From positions 26,291-90,290 of the forward strand of contig NZ_SACP01000024.1 of assembly GCF_004004555.2 (NCBI RefSeq): DNA of 64,000 bases, in the 5' to 3' direction. Positions 24,779 through 33,956 of this stretch are shown here, in pieces. The notes beneath the pieces were generated by a model. The model ran no database searches, had not been told where the DNA came from, and saw only the letters and a list, made by a program, of their open reading frames with translations. The position numbers were made by a program, and so were the translations under genes. The stretch comes from Methylobacterium oryzihabitans. Lineage in GTDB: Bacteria > Pseudomonadota > Alphaproteobacteria > Rhizobiales > Beijerinckiaceae. Position 1 is the first letter of the stretch; each line of letters begins with the position of its first letter.

Positions 24779-26058
24779 GCCCCGTCCTCACGCGGATCCG
24801 GCCCGCGCTCCTGCTCCTGGCCCTCGGCGTCACCGGCGCGCTCGCCGAGGACAAGCCCGCCAGTCCTGCCTCGAAGCCTGCCGCCACCGCCCCCCGGGCC
24901 CCGGCGGTCAGCGTGGTCGAGGCGGCGCGGCGCGAGATCACCGAGGCGGTCGTGGTCACCGGCACCCTTGTTCCGCGCGACGAGATCCTGGTGACGCCGG
25001 AGATCGACGGCTACCGCATCACCGAGCTGCTCGCCGAGGAAGGAATGCGGGTCGAGCGCGGGCAGGTGCTGGCGCGCCTCTCGCGCGACCTCGTCGACCG
25101 CCAGATCGCCCAGCAGAGCGCGCTCGTCGCCAAGGCCGAGGCCGCCGTGCCGCAGGCGCAGAACACCATCGAGCAGGCCGAGGCCGCCGAGACCGAGGCC
25201 CGCCTCGCCTTCGACCGTGCCAAGCAGCTGATGCAGTCGGGCAACGCCACCGCGGTCATCATGGAGGGCCGCACCGCCGCCCTGCGGCAGGCCGAAGGGC
25301 GGCTCGCCTTCGCCCGCAACGGCCTCGTCATGGCCCGGGCCGAGCTGGACCAGGCCCGGGCGGTGCGCGACGAGCTCGACCTGCGGCTCGCCCGCACCGA
25401 GATCCGGGCGCCGGAGGCCGGCATCGTCAGCCGGCGCACCGCCCGGGTCGGCATGACCGCCTCGGCCTCGGCCGAGCCGCTGTTCCGCCTGATCGCCCGC
25501 GGCGAGATCGAACTCGAGGGCGAGGTCGTCGAGACCCGGCTGCCGCGCCTGCGCGAGGGCGCCCCGGCCTGGATCGAGCTCGCCGAGGGCGAGCGGGTCC
25601 AGGGCCGCGTCCGCGCGGTCTACCCGGAGGTCGACCGGGCGACCCGGCTCGGCAAGGTCCGGGTCCGGCTCGACCCCGACCCGCGCCTGCGCATCGGCAC
25701 CTTCGCCCGCGGCGCGGTCGAACTCGCCCGCACCCGCGGCGTGACGGTGCCGCAGGCGGCGGTGCTCTACGGCGGACCGCAGCGCAGCAGCGTGCTGGTG
25801 GTCGCCAACGACGTCGTCGAGGCCCGCACCGTCCGCACCGGGCTCAGCGACGACGACGACATCGAGATCCGGGCCGGGCTCGAACCCGGCGAGCGGGTCG
25901 TCGCCCGGGCCGGCAGCTTCCTGCGCGACGGCGACCGGGTGCGCCCGGTCCTCGTCCCGCCGGCCGAGGCGCCCGGCATCGCCACGACGTCGAGCATCCC
26001 GGCGCCCCCGGGCCTCGCGGAGCCGCGCCGCGACACGGCGGAGGCCGGCGCGCCCTGA
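24775..26058 (+). CDS. RND efflux periplasmic adaptor subunit
   Basis: 427-residue membrane-fusion protein. A signal sequence ('ALLLLALGVTGALAE') precedes a lipoyl/barrel-sandwich region ('VVTGTLVPRDEILVTPEIDG', 'GQVLARLS'), a long alpha-hairpin (about 105-215), the second half-lipoyl ('TEIRAPEAGIVSRRTARVG') and a beta-barrel ('GTFARGAVEL'). The C-terminus has a Pro/Ala tail. It links the inner-membrane RND pump to an outer-membrane channel. Translationally coupled to tetR; the pump gene starts 40 bases downstream. No outer-membrane factor gene is in the operon. Confidence 0.94.
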   Translation: MSPVLTRIRPALLLLALGVTGALAEDKPASPASKPAATAPRAPAVSVVEAARREITEAVVVTGTLVPRDEILVTPEIDGYRITELLAEEGMRVERGQVLARLSRDLVDRQIAQQSALVAKAEAAVPQAQNTIEQAEAAETEARLAFDRAKQLMQSGNATAVIMEGRTAALRQAEGRLAFARNGLVMARAELDQARAVRDELDLRLARTEIRAPEAGIVSRRTARVGMTASASAEPLFRLIARGEIELEGEVVETRLPRLREGAPAWIELAEGERVQGRVRAVYPEVDRATRLGKVRVRLDPDPRLRIGTFARGAVELARTRGVTVPQAAVLYGGPQRSSVLVVANDVVEARTVRTGLSDDDDIEIRAGLEPGERVVARAGSFLRDGDRVRPVLVPPAEAPGIATTSSIPAPPGLAEPRRDTAEAGAP

Positions 26059-26098
26059 GCCGCGCCCCTCCCGTCCTCTCCCACCACCGGACCGCCCG

Positions 26099-29000
26099 AT
26101 GCGCCTGAACGTCTCCGCCTGGGCGATCCGCACGCCCATCCCGTCGCTCGTCCTGTTCCTCGTGCTGCTGGTGCTGGGGCTGGTGAGCTTCCGCGGCCTC
26201 GCGGTCACGCAGATGCCGAACATCGACGTGCCGATCGTCTCGGTGTCGATCACCCAGAGCGGCGCCGCGCCCTCGGAGCTCCAGACCCAGGTCACCAAGT
26301 GGGTCGAGGATTCCATCGCCGGCGTGCGCGGGGTCAAGCACATCACCTCGGCGATCACCGAGGGCTCGTCGGTCACGACGGTCGAGTTCCGCCTGGAGGT
26401 CAACACCGACCGGGCGGTCAACGACGTCAAGGACGCGATCTCGAAGATCCGCATCAACCTGCCGCGCACCATCGACGAGCCGGTGATCCAGCGGGTCGAG
26501 ATCGCCGGCCTGCCGATCCTCATCTACGGCGTGCGCGCCCCCGCGATGACGCCGGCCGACCTGTCGTGGTTCGTCGAGGATACCGTCGCCCGCACGCTCC
26601 AGGGCGTGAAGGGCGTCGGCGGCGTCGAGCGGGTCGGCGGCGTCGCCCGCGAGATCCGCGTCGCGCTCCAGCCCGACCGCCTGCTGGCGCTCGGGATCAC
26701 CGCCGCCGACGTGAACCGGCAGTTGCGCCTCACCTCCGCCGACATGGCGGGCGGGCGCGGCGAGGTCGGCGGGCGCGAGCAGTCGATCCGCACGCTCGCC
26801 GCCTCGCGCTCGGTGCGCGACCTCAAGGCGACCTCGATCGTGCTGCCCGGCGGGCGCAAGGTCCGCCTCGACGACCTCGCCACCGTCGAGGACACGATCG
26901 AGGAGCCGCGCACCTTCGCGCGCTTCAACGGCGAGCCGGTGATCGCCCTGGCGATCTCCCGCGGCTCGGGGGCGAGCGACGCCGAGGTCGCGGCGGCGGT
27001 CGAGAAGCGCATCGCGGTCTTCGCCGCCGAGCACCCCGAGATCCAGTTCGACAAGATCGATTCCTCGGTCTCGGCGACGCTCGGCTCCTACGATTCGGCG
27101 ATGCACACCCTCATCGAGGGCGCGCTGCTCGCGGTCGTGGTGGTGCTGCTGTTCCTGCGCGACTGGCGCGCCACGCTCATCGCCGCCCTGGCGCTGCCGC
27201 TGTCGATCTTCCCGACCTTCTGGGCGATGGACGCGCTCGGCTTCACCCTCAACGGGATCAGCCTGCTCGCCATCACCCTCGTCACCGGCATCCTGGTCGA
27301 CGACGCGATCGTCGAGATCGAGAACATCGTCCGGCACATGCGGCTCGGCAAGTCGCCCTACCGCGCCGCGATCGAGGGCGCGGACGAGATCGGGCTCGCG
27401 GTCATCGCCATCACCGCGACGCTGATCGCGGTGTTCGCCCCGGTGTCGTTCATGGGCGGCATCGCCGGGCGCTACTTCATCCAGTTCGGCCTGACCATCG
27501 CGGTCTCGGTGTTCATGTCGCTGCTGGTGGCCCGGCTCATCACCCCGATGCTCGCCGCCTACTTCCTGCGCGACCACGGCCACCACGAGGAGCGCGAGGG
27601 GCCGGTGATGCGCGGCTACACCCGCCTCGTGCAATGGTCGGTGCGCCACCGGGCGATCACGCTGATCCTCGGGCTGGGGCTGTTCGCCGCCTCGCTGTTC
27701 TCGACCGGGCTCCTGCCCTCCGGCTTCCTGCCCAAGCAGGACAACGCCCGCACGCTGTTCATGGTCGAGCTGGCGCCCGGCGCCAGGCTCGCCGACACGG
27801 TCGCGGTCGCCGACCGGGTCGCCGAGCGGATCCGCTCCCTGCCGGAGGTGACCTCGGTCTTCGTCGACGGCGGCCGGCAGATCGGCGGCAAGAAGGAGAC
27901 GCGGCTCGCCTCGCTGATCGTCAACCTGACGCCGAAGAACCAGCGCACCAAGAAGCAGGCCGAGCTCGAGACCGAGATCAACGCCCTGCTCGCCGAGGAG
28001 CCCGACATCCGCTCCTGGACGATGCGCGACGGCCGGCGCGACGTCGCCCTGGTGGTGGCCGGGCCCGACGTCGAGGTGGTGACCGAGGTGGCGGCGAAGC
28101 TCCAGCGCGAGATGGCGGCGATCCCCCACCTCGTCGCCGTGATGTCGACGGCGCCGCTCAACCGCACCGAGGTGCGGATCCGCCCGCGCGAGGGCGCGGC
28201 GGCCGATCTCGGCGTCTCGACCGACACCATCGCCGAGACGGTGCGGGTCGGCACGATCGGCGACATCGGCCTGAACCTCGCCAAGTTCAACGCCAAGGAC
28301 CGCCAGATCCCGATCCGGGTGATGCTGCCCGAAAGCGCCCGCGGCGCGGTCTCGCGGCTGGAGAACCTGAAGGTGCCGGCCAAGAACGGCGCCGCGGTGC
28401 CGCTCGCGGCGGTGGCCGACATCGAGCTCGACCAGGGTCCCGGCGCGATCGAGCGCTACGACCGCGCGGTGCGCGTCGCCGTCGAGGCCAACATGCAGGG
28501 CTCGGACGCCCTCGGCTCGCTGATCGCCCAGGCCCTCGACACCCCGACCGCCAAGACCCTGCCGCCGGGCGTGACGATCAAGCAGACCGGCGACGCCGAG
28601 ATCATGCAGGAGGTGTTTTCCGGCTTCCTGCTGGCGATGGGCGCCGGCGTGATGATGGTCTACGCGGTGCTGGTGCTGCTGTTCGGCTCGTTCCTGCAGC
28701 CGCTCACAATCCTGTTCTCGCTGCCGTTGTCGATCGGCGGGGCGATCCTTGGCCTCCTGATCTGCAACATGCCGATCTCGATGCCGGTGGTGATCGGCAT
28801 CCTGATGCTGATGGGGCTGGTGACCAAGAACGCGATCATGCTGGTCGACTTCGCGGTCGAGGAGATGGCCCGCGGCGTCGACCCGGTCACGGCGATCGTC
28901 GATGCCGGCCGCAAGCGCGCCCGCCCGATCGTGATGACGACGATCGCGATGGCGGCCGGCATGGTGCCCTCGGCGCTGGCGCTCGGCATTGGCGGCGAGT

Positions 29001-29197
29001 TCCGGGCCCCGATGGCGGTGGCGGTGATCGCCGGCCTGATCGTCTCGACCCTGCTGTCGCTGGTGTTCGTGCCGGCGGTGTTCCTGCTGATGGAGAGCCT
29101 GTCGCGGCTGCTCGGCCGCGGGCTCGGCCGCTTCGTCGGCGCCCGCGACGAGGCGGAGGCGGCCGGCCGTCACACGGCCGCCGGCGGGGCGCATTGA
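26099..29197 (+). CDS. RND efflux transporter permease (AcrB/MexB-type)
   Basis: 1032 residues, normal for the HAE/RND class, with twelve predicted membrane helices in two repeats. Visible marks: N-terminal 'SAWAIRTPIPSLVL', the porter-domain start 'PNIDVPIVSVSITQSGAAP', TM4 'LVTGILVDDAIVEIENI' with the proton-relay Asp pair, 'APVSFMGGIAGRYFIQFGLT', and in repeat two 'LMGLVTKNAIMLVDFAVEE' and 'MVPSALALGIGGEFRAPMA'. It exports drugs or other hydrophobic compounds with the adaptor immediately upstream. Substrate range is unknown. Confidence 0.95.
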   Translation: MRLNVSAWAIRTPIPSLVLFLVLLVLGLVSFRGLAVTQMPNIDVPIVSVSITQSGAAPSELQTQVTKWVEDSIAGVRGVKHITSAITEGSSVTTVEFRLEVNTDRAVNDVKDAISKIRINLPRTIDEPVIQRVEIAGLPILIYGVRAPAMTPADLSWFVEDTVARTLQGVKGVGGVERVGGVAREIRVALQPDRLLALGITAADVNRQLRLTSADMAGGRGEVGGREQSIRTLAASRSVRDLKATSIVLPGGRKVRLDDLATVEDTIEEPRTFARFNGEPVIALAISRGSGASDAEVAAAVEKRIAVFAAEHPEIQFDKIDSSVSATLGSYDSAMHTLIEGALLAVVVVLLFLRDWRATLIAALALPLSIFPTFWAMDALGFTLNGISLLAITLVTGILVDDAIVEIENIVRHMRLGKSPYRAAIEGADEIGLAVIAITATLIAVFAPVSFMGGIAGRYFIQFGLTIAVSVFMSLLVARLITPMLAAYFLRDHGHHEEREGPVMRGYTRLVQWSVRHRAITLILGLGLFAASLFSTGLLPSGFLPKQDNARTLFMVELAPGARLADTVAVADRVAERIRSLPEVTSVFVDGGRQIGGKKETRLASLIVNLTPKNQRTKKQAELETEINALLAEEPDIRSWTMRDGRRDVALVVAGPDVEVVTEVAAKLQREMAAIPHLVAVMSTAPLNRTEVRIRPREGAAADLGVSTDTIAETVRVGTIGDIGLNLAKFNAKDRQIPIRVMLPESARGAVSRLENLKVPAKNGAAVPLAAVADIELDQGPGAIERYDRAVRVAVEANMQGSDALGSLIAQALDTPTAKTLPPGVTIKQTGDAEIMQEVFSGFLLAMGAGVMMVYAVLVLLFGSFLQPLTILFSLPLSIGGAILGLLICNMPISMPVVIGILMLMGLVTKNAIMLVDFAVEEMARGVDPVTAIVDAGRKRARPIVMTTIAMAAGMVPSALALGIGGEFRAPMAVAVIAGLIVSTLLSLVFVPAVFLLMESLSRLLGRGLGRFVGARDEAEAAGRHTAAGGAH

Positions 29198-29246
29198 GGC
29201 GGCCGCGCCGGAGACGAAGCGCGGCACGGACCGGGCAGGGGGCGCC

Positions 29247-29825
29247 TCAGCGTTCGCCCGACTTCACCCACTTGGTCAGGGTCGGCGGGGTGTAGCCCCG
29301 GATCCCGGCGAGGAGTTCGTCGGGATCGCGGGCGACGATGAGCATCCCGCGATGGGCCTCGCGCACGAAGCCCTGGTCGACGACGTGGTCGAGGAAGCCC
29401 AGCAGGGGGTCGTAGAAGCCGCCGAGGTTGAGCACCGCCATCGGCTTCGGGTGATAGCCGAGCTGGCCCCAGGTCCAGACCTCGAACAGTTCCTCGAAGG
29501 TGCCGAGGCCGCCGGGCAAAGCCACGAAGCCGTCGGCGAGGTCGGCCATCAGCGCCTTGCGTTCGTGCATCGAGCCGACGACGCGCAGCTCGGTCAGGCC
29601 GTGATGCGCGATCTCCTTCTCGACCAGCGGGCGCGGCATGACGCCGATCGCCCGGCCGCCGGCGGCGAGGACGGCGTCCGCCACCGCCCCCATCAGCCCG
29701 ACCTTGCCGCCGCCGTAGACGAGGTCGATGCCGTTCCCGGCGAGATGCCGGCCGAGGGCCCGGGCGCCCTCGCGGTAGAGCGGGGCGACGCCGTCGTTCG
29801 AGCCGCAGAACACGCATAGCCGCAT
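29247..29825 (-). CDS. LOG-family protein (cytokinin riboside 5'-monophosphate phosphoribohydrolase)
   Basis: 192 residues with the Rossmann-like 'LCVFCGSNDGVAPLYREGAR', 'LVYGGGKVGLMGAVADAVL' and the signature 'ALPGGLGTFEELFEVWTW'. The family releases the free base from nucleoside 5'-monophosphates; plant-associated bacteria can use it to make active cytokinins. ATG 29825 is placed 6 bases after AGGAGG; an ATG two codons upstream is too close to the site. It begins 11 bases after leuB ends and is likely co-transcribed with it. Confidence 0.9.
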   Translation of the reverse strand: MRLCVFCGSNDGVAPLYREGARALGRHLAGNGIDLVYGGGKVGLMGAVADAVLAAGGRAIGVMPRPLVEKEIAHHGLTELRVVGSMHERKALMADLADGFVALPGGLGTFEELFEVWTWGQLGYHPKPMAVLNLGGFYDPLLGFLDHVVDQGFVREAHRGMLIVARDPDELLAGIRGYTPPTLTKWVKSGER

Positions 29826-29836
29826 CGTCATCCTCC

Positions 29837-30943
29837 TCAGTGCGCCGGCGCTTCGAGCTCGCGGATGATCGCGTCGCCCATCTCGCCGGTGCCGACCGCG
29901 TTGACGCCCGTCCCGGCGATGTCGCGGGTACGGGTGCCGCCGGCGAGCGTCCGGGTGATCGCGGCGTCGAGCCGGTCGGCGGCGTCGGACAGGCCGAAGG
30001 AGTAGCGCAGGGCCATCGCCAGCGAGCCGATCATCGCCAGCGGGTTGGCGGCGTTCTGGCCGGCGATGTCCGGGGCCGAGCCGTGGACCGGCTCGTAGAG
30101 GGCGCGGCGGGTGCCGTTCTCGACCGCGCCGAGGGAGGCGGAGGGCAGCATCCCGAGGGAGCCGGTGAGCATCGCGGCGACGTCGGACAGGATGTCGCCG
30201 AACAGGTTGTCGGTGACGACGACGTCGTATTGCTTGGGGTTGCGCACGAGCTGCATGGCGCAGTTGTCGGCGAGCACGTGCTCCAGCCCGACATCGGCGT
30301 AGTGCTCGGCGTGCAGGCGCGTGACCACGTCCTTCCACAGCACGCCGGACTTCATCACGTTGTGCTTCTCGGCCGAGGCGACCTTGTTGCGGCGCTTGCG
30401 GGCGAGGTCGAAGGCCACCGCGGCGATGCGCTCGATCTCGCCGGTGGTGTAGATCTGGGTGTCGACCGCCCGGCGCTGGCCGTCCTCGAGGGTGACGATC
30501 TCCTTGGGCTCGCCGAAATAGACGCCGCCGGTGAGCTCGCGCACGATCATCAGGTCGAGGCCTTCGACCAGTTCGGGCTTGAGCGAGGAGGCGGCGGCGA
30601 GCGCCGGGTAGCAGATCGCCGGGCGCAGGTTGGCGAACAGGCCGAGATCCTTGCGCAGGCGCAGCAGGCCGGCCTCCGGGCGCACGGCGTAGGGCACGCC
30701 GGCCCATTTCGGCCCGCCGACGGCGCCGAACAGCACCGCGTCGGCGGCCTTGGCGAGGCCGAGGGCCGCCTCGGTGAGCGGCACGCCGTGGGCGTCGATG
30801 GCGGCGCCGCCGACGAGATCGGTCTCGGTCTCGAACGTCCCGAGCCCGGCCCGGCCGAACCACGCCAGCACCTTCTCGGCCTCGTGGGCCACCTCGGGAC
30901 CGATGCCGTCGCCCGGCAGGAGCAGGATCTTGTAGCTGGCCAT
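29837..30943 (-). CDS. leuB: 3-isopropylmalate dehydrogenase
   Basis: 368-residue NAD-dependent beta-decarboxylating dehydrogenase of leucine synthesis. 'ILLLPGDGIGPEVAHEAEKV' begins the fold; 'LLRLRKDLGLFANLRPA' holds substrate Arg residues; 'VTDNLFGDILSDVAAMLTG' is the family signature with metal-binding Asp residues; 'EPVHGSAPDIAGQNAANPLA' is the NAD loop specific to LeuB. ATG 30943 ('MASYKILLLPG') is chosen over one twelve codons upstream. A LOG gene follows closely. Confidence 0.97.
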   Translation of the reverse strand: MASYKILLLPGDGIGPEVAHEAEKVLAWFGRAGLGTFETETDLVGGAAIDAHGVPLTEAALGLAKAADAVLFGAVGGPKWAGVPYAVRPEAGLLRLRKDLGLFANLRPAICYPALAAASSLKPELVEGLDLMIVRELTGGVYFGEPKEIVTLEDGQRRAVDTQIYTTGEIERIAAVAFDLARKRRNKVASAEKHNVMKSGVLWKDVVTRLHAEHYADVGLEHVLADNCAMQLVRNPKQYDVVVTDNLFGDILSDVAAMLTGSLGMLPSASLGAVENGTRRALYEPVHGSAPDIAGQNAANPLAMIGSLAMALRYSFGLSDAADRLDAAITRTLAGGTRTRDIAGTGVNAVGTGEMGDAIIRELEAPAH

Positions 30944-30965
30944 GGAAAACTCGAAGTCAGGGGGT

Positions 30966-31016
30966 GCAGGGGATGTCACGTCCCCTGCCGGGGCTCCCAG
31001 GGGCGGCGCCCCTGGG
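30966..31016. terminator. Two hairpins between polyprenyl synthase and leuB genes
   Basis: GCAGGGGA...TCCCCTGC (30966-30988) and CCCAGGGGC-GGC-GCCCCTGGG (30996-31016) form two strong stems in the 85-base gap downstream of the polyprenyl synthase gene and just upstream of leuB. No U-tract. They may terminate the upstream transcript or be a dispersed palindromic repeat. Confidence 0.45.
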
Positions 31017-31028
31017 CCTTGCTGTGGG

Positions 31029-32018
31029 TCAGGTCTTGCGCGCCACGGTGAAGCGCGCGGCGTCCTTCAGGGTCTGCGCCGCCTCGCCCCAGGGCGCCAG
31101 GGCGGCCTCGCACTCGCCGACGAGCCGCTCGCATTCGGCGCGGGCGCCGTCGAGGCCGAGGCGGTCGACGAGGGTGGCCTTGCCGGCATCCTTGTCCTTG
31201 CCGGTGCGCTTGCCCATCGCCTCGGAGGACGCCTCGCGGTCGAGGATGTCGTCGGCGACCTGGAACGCCTGCCCGAGGGCGCGGCCGTAGCGCAGGAGGG
31301 CGGCGCGGCCGGCAGCGTCGGCGCCGCCGACCAGGGTGCCGGCCTCGACGGAATGGGCGAGGATCGCGCCGGTCTTCATCGCCTGGAGCTGGAGCGTCGC
31401 CTCGACGTCGAGGTTGGCCGGGCCGAAGCGGCCTTCCGCCCCGAGATCGAGGAGCTGGCCGCCGACCATGCCGCCGAGGCCCGAGGCCCGGGCGAGGCCG
31501 AGGACGAGGTCGGCGCGGATCCGCGCGTCGGGCTGCCAGGTCTCGTCGGCGAGGATCTCGAAGGCGAGGGTCTGGAGGGCGTCGCCGACGAGGATCGCGG
31601 TCGCCTCGTCGTAGGCCTTGTGGACGGTCGGCTTGCCGCGGCGCAGGTCGTCGTCGTCCATCGCCGGCAGGTCGTCGTGGACGAGGGAGTAGCAGTGGAC
31701 CAGCTCGACCGCGGCCCCGGCCGCGAGGGCGCCCGGATAGGCGCCGCCGAGCATCCGGGCGGTCTCGATGGCGAGGAAGGGCCGCAGCCGCTTGCCGCCG
31801 CCGAGCACGGCGTGACGCATCGCCTGCATCAGCCGCGGCGGCCGGGCGATCTCGCCGGGCTGGAGCCCGTCGCCGAGGCGGTCGGCGAGAAAGTCCTCGA
31901 CGGCGTCGGCGACGGCGGTGAGGCGGCTGGTGAAATCCGCCGCCTGCGGGTAGGCACGCGCGGAGGGATCCTGGGAGAGGGGCGGCCGGGCCGCGGGGTG
32001 AGCCTGCATCGACGTCAT
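31029..32018 (-). CDS. Polyprenyl synthetase (farnesyl/geranylgeranyl diphosphate synthase type)
   Basis: 329-residue trans-prenyltransferase. 'GGGKRLRPFLAIETARMLGG', the first Asp-rich motif 'LVHDDLPAMDDDDLRRGK', the 'GQLLDLGAE' region and the second Asp-rich motif 'FQVADDILD' are all present. The insertion in the first motif (DDxxxxD) is typical of IspA and bacterial short-chain synthases that make C15/C20 diphosphates for quinones, hopanoids or carotenoids. ATG 32018 follows GAGG. The start codon lies only 15 bases from that assigned to mtgA on the other strand. Confidence 0.92.
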   Translation of the reverse strand: MTSMQAHPAARPPLSQDPSARAYPQAADFTSRLTAVADAVEDFLADRLGDGLQPGEIARPPRLMQAMRHAVLGGGKRLRPFLAIETARMLGGAYPGALAAGAAVELVHCYSLVHDDLPAMDDDDLRRGKPTVHKAYDEATAILVGDALQTLAFEILADETWQPDARIRADLVLGLARASGLGGMVGGQLLDLGAEGRFGPANLDVEATLQLQAMKTGAILAHSVEAGTLVGGADAAGRAALLRYGRALGQAFQVADDILDREASSEAMGKRTGKDKDAGKATLVDRLGLDGARAECERLVGECEAALAPWGEAAQTLKDAARFTVARKT

Positions 32019-32033
32019 GGTGTGGGCCTCGGA

Positions 32034-32816
32034 ATGGAGCCGCCCGGGCAGGACGGGGAGGGACGGATTCAGGAGCCGCGCGCCACGACGGATCGCGACG
32101 GGAATCCCGGCCGGGTCCGGCCGTCGCCGACGGCGGCGCCGAGGCCGGGAACGCGCCGGCGCCGCGCCCTGCGCGCGCTCGTGCTCGTCCCCGTCATGAC
32201 GGTCGCCCTCGTGCTGGCCCTGGCGCTCGTCTATCGCGCGGTGACACCGCCCTCAACCCTGATGCTCGGCCGTTGGCTGAGCGGGCAGGGCGCGACCCGC
32301 GAGGCGGTGCCGCTGGAGGCGATCGCCCCGGCCCTGGTCCAGGGCGTGATCGCCTCGGAGGACCAGCGCTTCTGCGCTCACGGCGGCGTCGACTGGGGGG
32401 CGTTGCGCAGCGTGGTCTCGGACGAGGACGGGCCGAGCCGGGGCGCCTCGACGGTGACGATGCAGACGGCCAAGAACGTCTTCCTGTGGCCGGGCCGCTC
32501 GTACCTGCGCAAGGCGCTGGAGATTCCCCTGGCGCTCGCCCTCGACGCGGTGTGGGGCAAGCGGCGCACGATGGAGGTCTACCTCAACGTCGCCGAATGG
32601 GGGGAGGGGATCTTCGGGGCCGAAGCGGCGGCCCGGCACTGGTTCGGCAAGCCGGCGCGCGACCTCAGCCGGGGCGAGGCGGCCCTGCTGGTCGCGGCGC
32701 TGCCGAACCCGATCGCCCGCAACCCGGCCCGGCCGAGCCGCGCGCTCAAGGCGCTGGCCGGGCGGATCCAGGTGCGCATGGCCCGGCTCGGCGGGCTGGC
32801 GGAGTGCATGCGCTAG
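32034..32816 (+). CDS. mtgA: Monofunctional biosynthetic peptidoglycan transglycosylase
   Basis: About 260-residue family GT51 enzyme that polymerises lipid II without a transpeptidase domain. One N-terminal membrane anchor ('ALVLVPVMTVALVLALALVY') is followed by catalytic-Glu motif 'VIASEDQRFCAHGGVDW', 'RGASTVTMQTAKNVFLWPGR', 'KALEIPLALALDAVWGKRR' and 'EVYLNVAEWGEGIFGAE'. The N-terminal 40 residues before the helix are Arg-rich and poorly constrained; no clear ribosome site supports ATG 32034, and the promoter must lie inside the divergent polyprenyl synthase gene or the start is later. Confidence 0.92.
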   Translation: MEPPGQDGEGRIQEPRATTDRDGNPGRVRPSPTAAPRPGTRRRRALRALVLVPVMTVALVLALALVYRAVTPPSTLMLGRWLSGQGATREAVPLEAIAPALVQGVIASEDQRFCAHGGVDWGALRSVVSDEDGPSRGASTVTMQTAKNVFLWPGRSYLRKALEIPLALALDAVWGKRRTMEVYLNVAEWGEGIFGAEAAARHWFGKPARDLSRGEAALLVAALPNPIARNPARPSRALKALAGRIQVRMARLGGLAECMR

Positions 32817-32982
32817 AGGAGCCGCAGGGTTGGCCCGGGCGCGGAACCCGCCTACAGAGCCGGGGCCACGCGCCGGCGGGATGCGCGGACCTCACCCACG
32901 GGGCCGCCCGGCGTCGACGACGCCGCCTCTTCCGCCCGCGGCACGTGCGCCCCGTTCGCGGGTTGATGCCGAGGTCAGCACG

Positions 32983-33333
32983 ATGTTCACACTCGAAATC
33001 GACGGCACGCCGGTCGCGATCATCCGGTCGAGCGAGGCCCGGGCCCGGGAGCTTCTCGACGTCGAGGGCTTCAAGGACGACCTGCGGACCATGACCAGCG
33101 AGGGCAAGCCGCTGTGGTCGGGCGACGCCGCGGCGCTCAAGCTGCGTCCCTCGACCGAGGACGAGGCCGAGACCTTCGACGACGCGATGGACGAGGAGGA
33201 TTTCGAGGACGAGGACGAGGTCCCGGGCGAGCGGACGGCGGCGTCCGACAGTCAGGACGACGAGGACGAGGAGGACGACGTCGACATCCTGTTCCTGGTC
33301 GACATCGACGACGAGGGCGAGGATTCGGAGTAA
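32983..33333 (+). CDS. Acidic small protein, function unknown
   Basis: 116 residues. The first 65 residues look folded ('MFTLEIDGTPVAIIRSSEAR', 'WSGDAAALKLRPST'). The rest is a strongly acidic, low-complexity tail rich in Asp and Glu ('DDEDEEDDVDILFLVDIDD'). GAGG precedes ATG 32983, and a good terminator follows, so expression is likely. No family recognised. Acidic tails of this kind occur in nucleic-acid mimics and chaperone-like proteins, but nothing here decides between those. Confidence 0.65.
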   Translation: MFTLEIDGTPVAIIRSSEARARELLDVEGFKDDLRTMTSEGKPLWSGDAAALKLRPSTEDEAETFDDAMDEEDFEDEDEVPGERTAASDSQDDEDEEDDVDILFLVDIDDEGEDSE

Positions 33334-33345
33334 TCCACCAACGGG

Positions 33346-33380
33346 AAGGGGCGCGCCGCCACGCGGTCGCGCCCCTTTTT
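33346..33380 (+). terminator. Rho-independent terminator
   Basis: AAGGGGCGCG...CGCGCCCCTT with a 12-base loop, followed by five T including the end of the stem, 12 bases after the acidic-protein stop. Confidence 0.88.
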
Positions 33381-33395
33381 CGTGTGGGATGCGGC

Positions 33396-33665
33396 TCAGC
33401 GCACCGACGGCGACGGGTTCCCCGGCCGGGTGCGGCCCATGCTGTCCTCGACCGGGCCGCGGATCTGGTCGCTCTGCGGCTGGCGCGGGCTGACGGTGCC
33501 GGTGGCGATGTCGGCGTTGGGATTGACCGCTTGGCCGGGCATCGTCATGGGCGCGCGCGACGGCATCTCGGGCGAGGCGGCGGTCTGGGCCTGGGCGGCG
33601 CCGGCGAAGGCCATGCCTCCGGCGAGGGCGGCGGCGGCGAGGCAGTGGCGGATCGTCTTCGACAT
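33396..33665 (-). CDS. Small secreted hypothetical protein
   Basis: 89 residues with a Sec signal ('RHCLAAAALAGGMAFAGAAQ', cut near 'AQA-QTAA') and a disordered Pro/Ser/Thr-rich mature part ending 'RTRPGNPSPSVR'. Similar in build to the product at 18063-18323. ATG 33665. No domain recognised; likely periplasmic. Confidence 0.6.
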   Translation of the reverse strand: MSKTIRHCLAAAALAGGMAFAGAAQAQTAASPEMPSRAPMTMPGQAVNPNADIATGTVSPRQPQSDQIRGPVEDSMGRTRPGNPSPSVR

Positions 33666-33842
33666 TGCCTGCTCCGTGATCAGCATATGCCGCTCAACGC
33701 GCCAGGGGCTGCCTCGGATCAATTCAGTTCGTGCAAAAAATAAAGGCTCTCGCCGGGATTAACTCCACGGCATGCCGCATCCGTGATCACGGCAGGGAAG
33801 GCCGCTATCGCGGCGCAGGATCGGGATGTCGCGGAGATAGAG

Positions 33843-33918
33843 TGGTGCCGCAAGAGGGATTCGAACCCCCGACCCCCTCATTACGAATGAGGTGCTCTAC
33901 CAGCTGAGCTATTGCGGC
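33843..33918 (-). tRNA. tRNA-Thr (anticodon CGT)
   Basis: 76 nt with encoded CCA. Acceptor stem GCCGCAA/TTGCGGC with discriminator A; D arm GCTCAGCTGGTAGAGC; anticodon stem CCTCA/TGAGG with loop TTCGTAA; T arm with TTCGAAT. All stems fold. CGT reads ACG, a frequent Thr codon in a GC-rich genome. Confidence 0.97.
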
Positions 33919-33956
33919 GCCGGCCGGTCGCGTCGAAGCGGCGGCGGGATGCGGGC

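Noticed and set aside
25844..29227. 1127-codon minus-strand frame opposite the RND genes
   Set aside because: Low-complexity His/Arg/Asp translation, fully antisense to a canonical pump.
33843..33918. Integration site at tRNA-Thr
   Set aside because: No integrase, direct repeat of the tRNA 3' end or prophage genes nearby.
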